A stretch of DNA of 6,648 nucleotides, from the NCBI GenBank assembly GCA_030689585.1, contig JAUYFZ010000164.1, positions 1 to 6,648 of the forward strand. The letters are read 5' to 3'. Position 1 is the first letter of the stretch; every line of letters starts with the position of its first letter. The stretch is from Rhodocyclaceae bacterium (GTDB lineage Bacteria > Pseudomonadota > Gammaproteobacteria > Burkholderiales > Rhodocyclaceae). Both the position numbers and the translations under genes were made by a program. Below, piece by piece: positions 6,635 to 6,648 of the stretch. The notes beneath the pieces were generated by a model. It did no database searches and had not been told where the DNA came from. It saw only the letters and a list, made by a program, of their open reading frames with translations.

Positions 6635-6648
6635 TAAAAATGAAGGGA

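Noticed and set aside
6625..6648. Possible start of another gene (ATG at 6640 after a G-run)
   Set aside because: Only three codons are inside the window, and the apparent ribosome site is part of the 38-bp repeat.

Overview
The window looks like a core-metabolism stretch of a proteobacterial chromosome, most likely a betaproteobacterium of the Nitrosomonadales/Burkholderiales type. This rests on the trpG-trpD-trpC order, the style of the PurE, TrpC and RecJ proteins, a mid-50s GC impression and the type of intergenic repeats. No 16S or other decisive marker is present, so genus is not claimed.

Positions 1-4311 hold six genes on the + strand with no intergenic base: trpG (5' end cut by the window), trpD, trpC, folD, purE and tsaC. 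Every junction is an ATGA or TGATG overlap of 1 or 4 bp, so the genes are probably co-transcribed and translationally coupled. They join tryptophan synthesis (anthranilate to indole-glycerol phosphate), one-carbon folate interconversion (10-formyl-THF supply), one step of purine synthesis (N5-CAIR mutase) and the first step of tRNA t6A37 modification. trpE would be expected upstream, and purK is absent between purE and tsaC.

Positions 4312-4483 are non-coding and hold a small palindrome and a hairpin made of two inverted copies of a 38-bp GC-rich repeat (REP-doublet/REPIN-like). recJ (4484-6178), the single-strand-specific 5'-3' DNA exonuclease gene, starts 28 bp after this repeat. No promoter or clear Shine-Dalgarno sequence is visible before it.

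Positions 6179-6648 are non-coding and rich in repeats. The clearest structure is a 196-bp mobile-element-like unit (6237-6432) with 18-bp terminal inverted repeats ending GTAA/TTAC and near-identical 8-bp flanking repeats. These are the hallmarks of the IS66 family, but there is no transposase gene, so it reads as a MITE. A second type of palindromic repeat lies inside it. The window ends with two more copies, one truncated, of the 38-bp repeat seen before recJ.

No new multi-gene system was found. The points most worth checking are TrpC, which has Ala where the family has a catalytic Glu, the undescribed IS66-like MITE, and the 38-bp repeat family on both sides of recJ.
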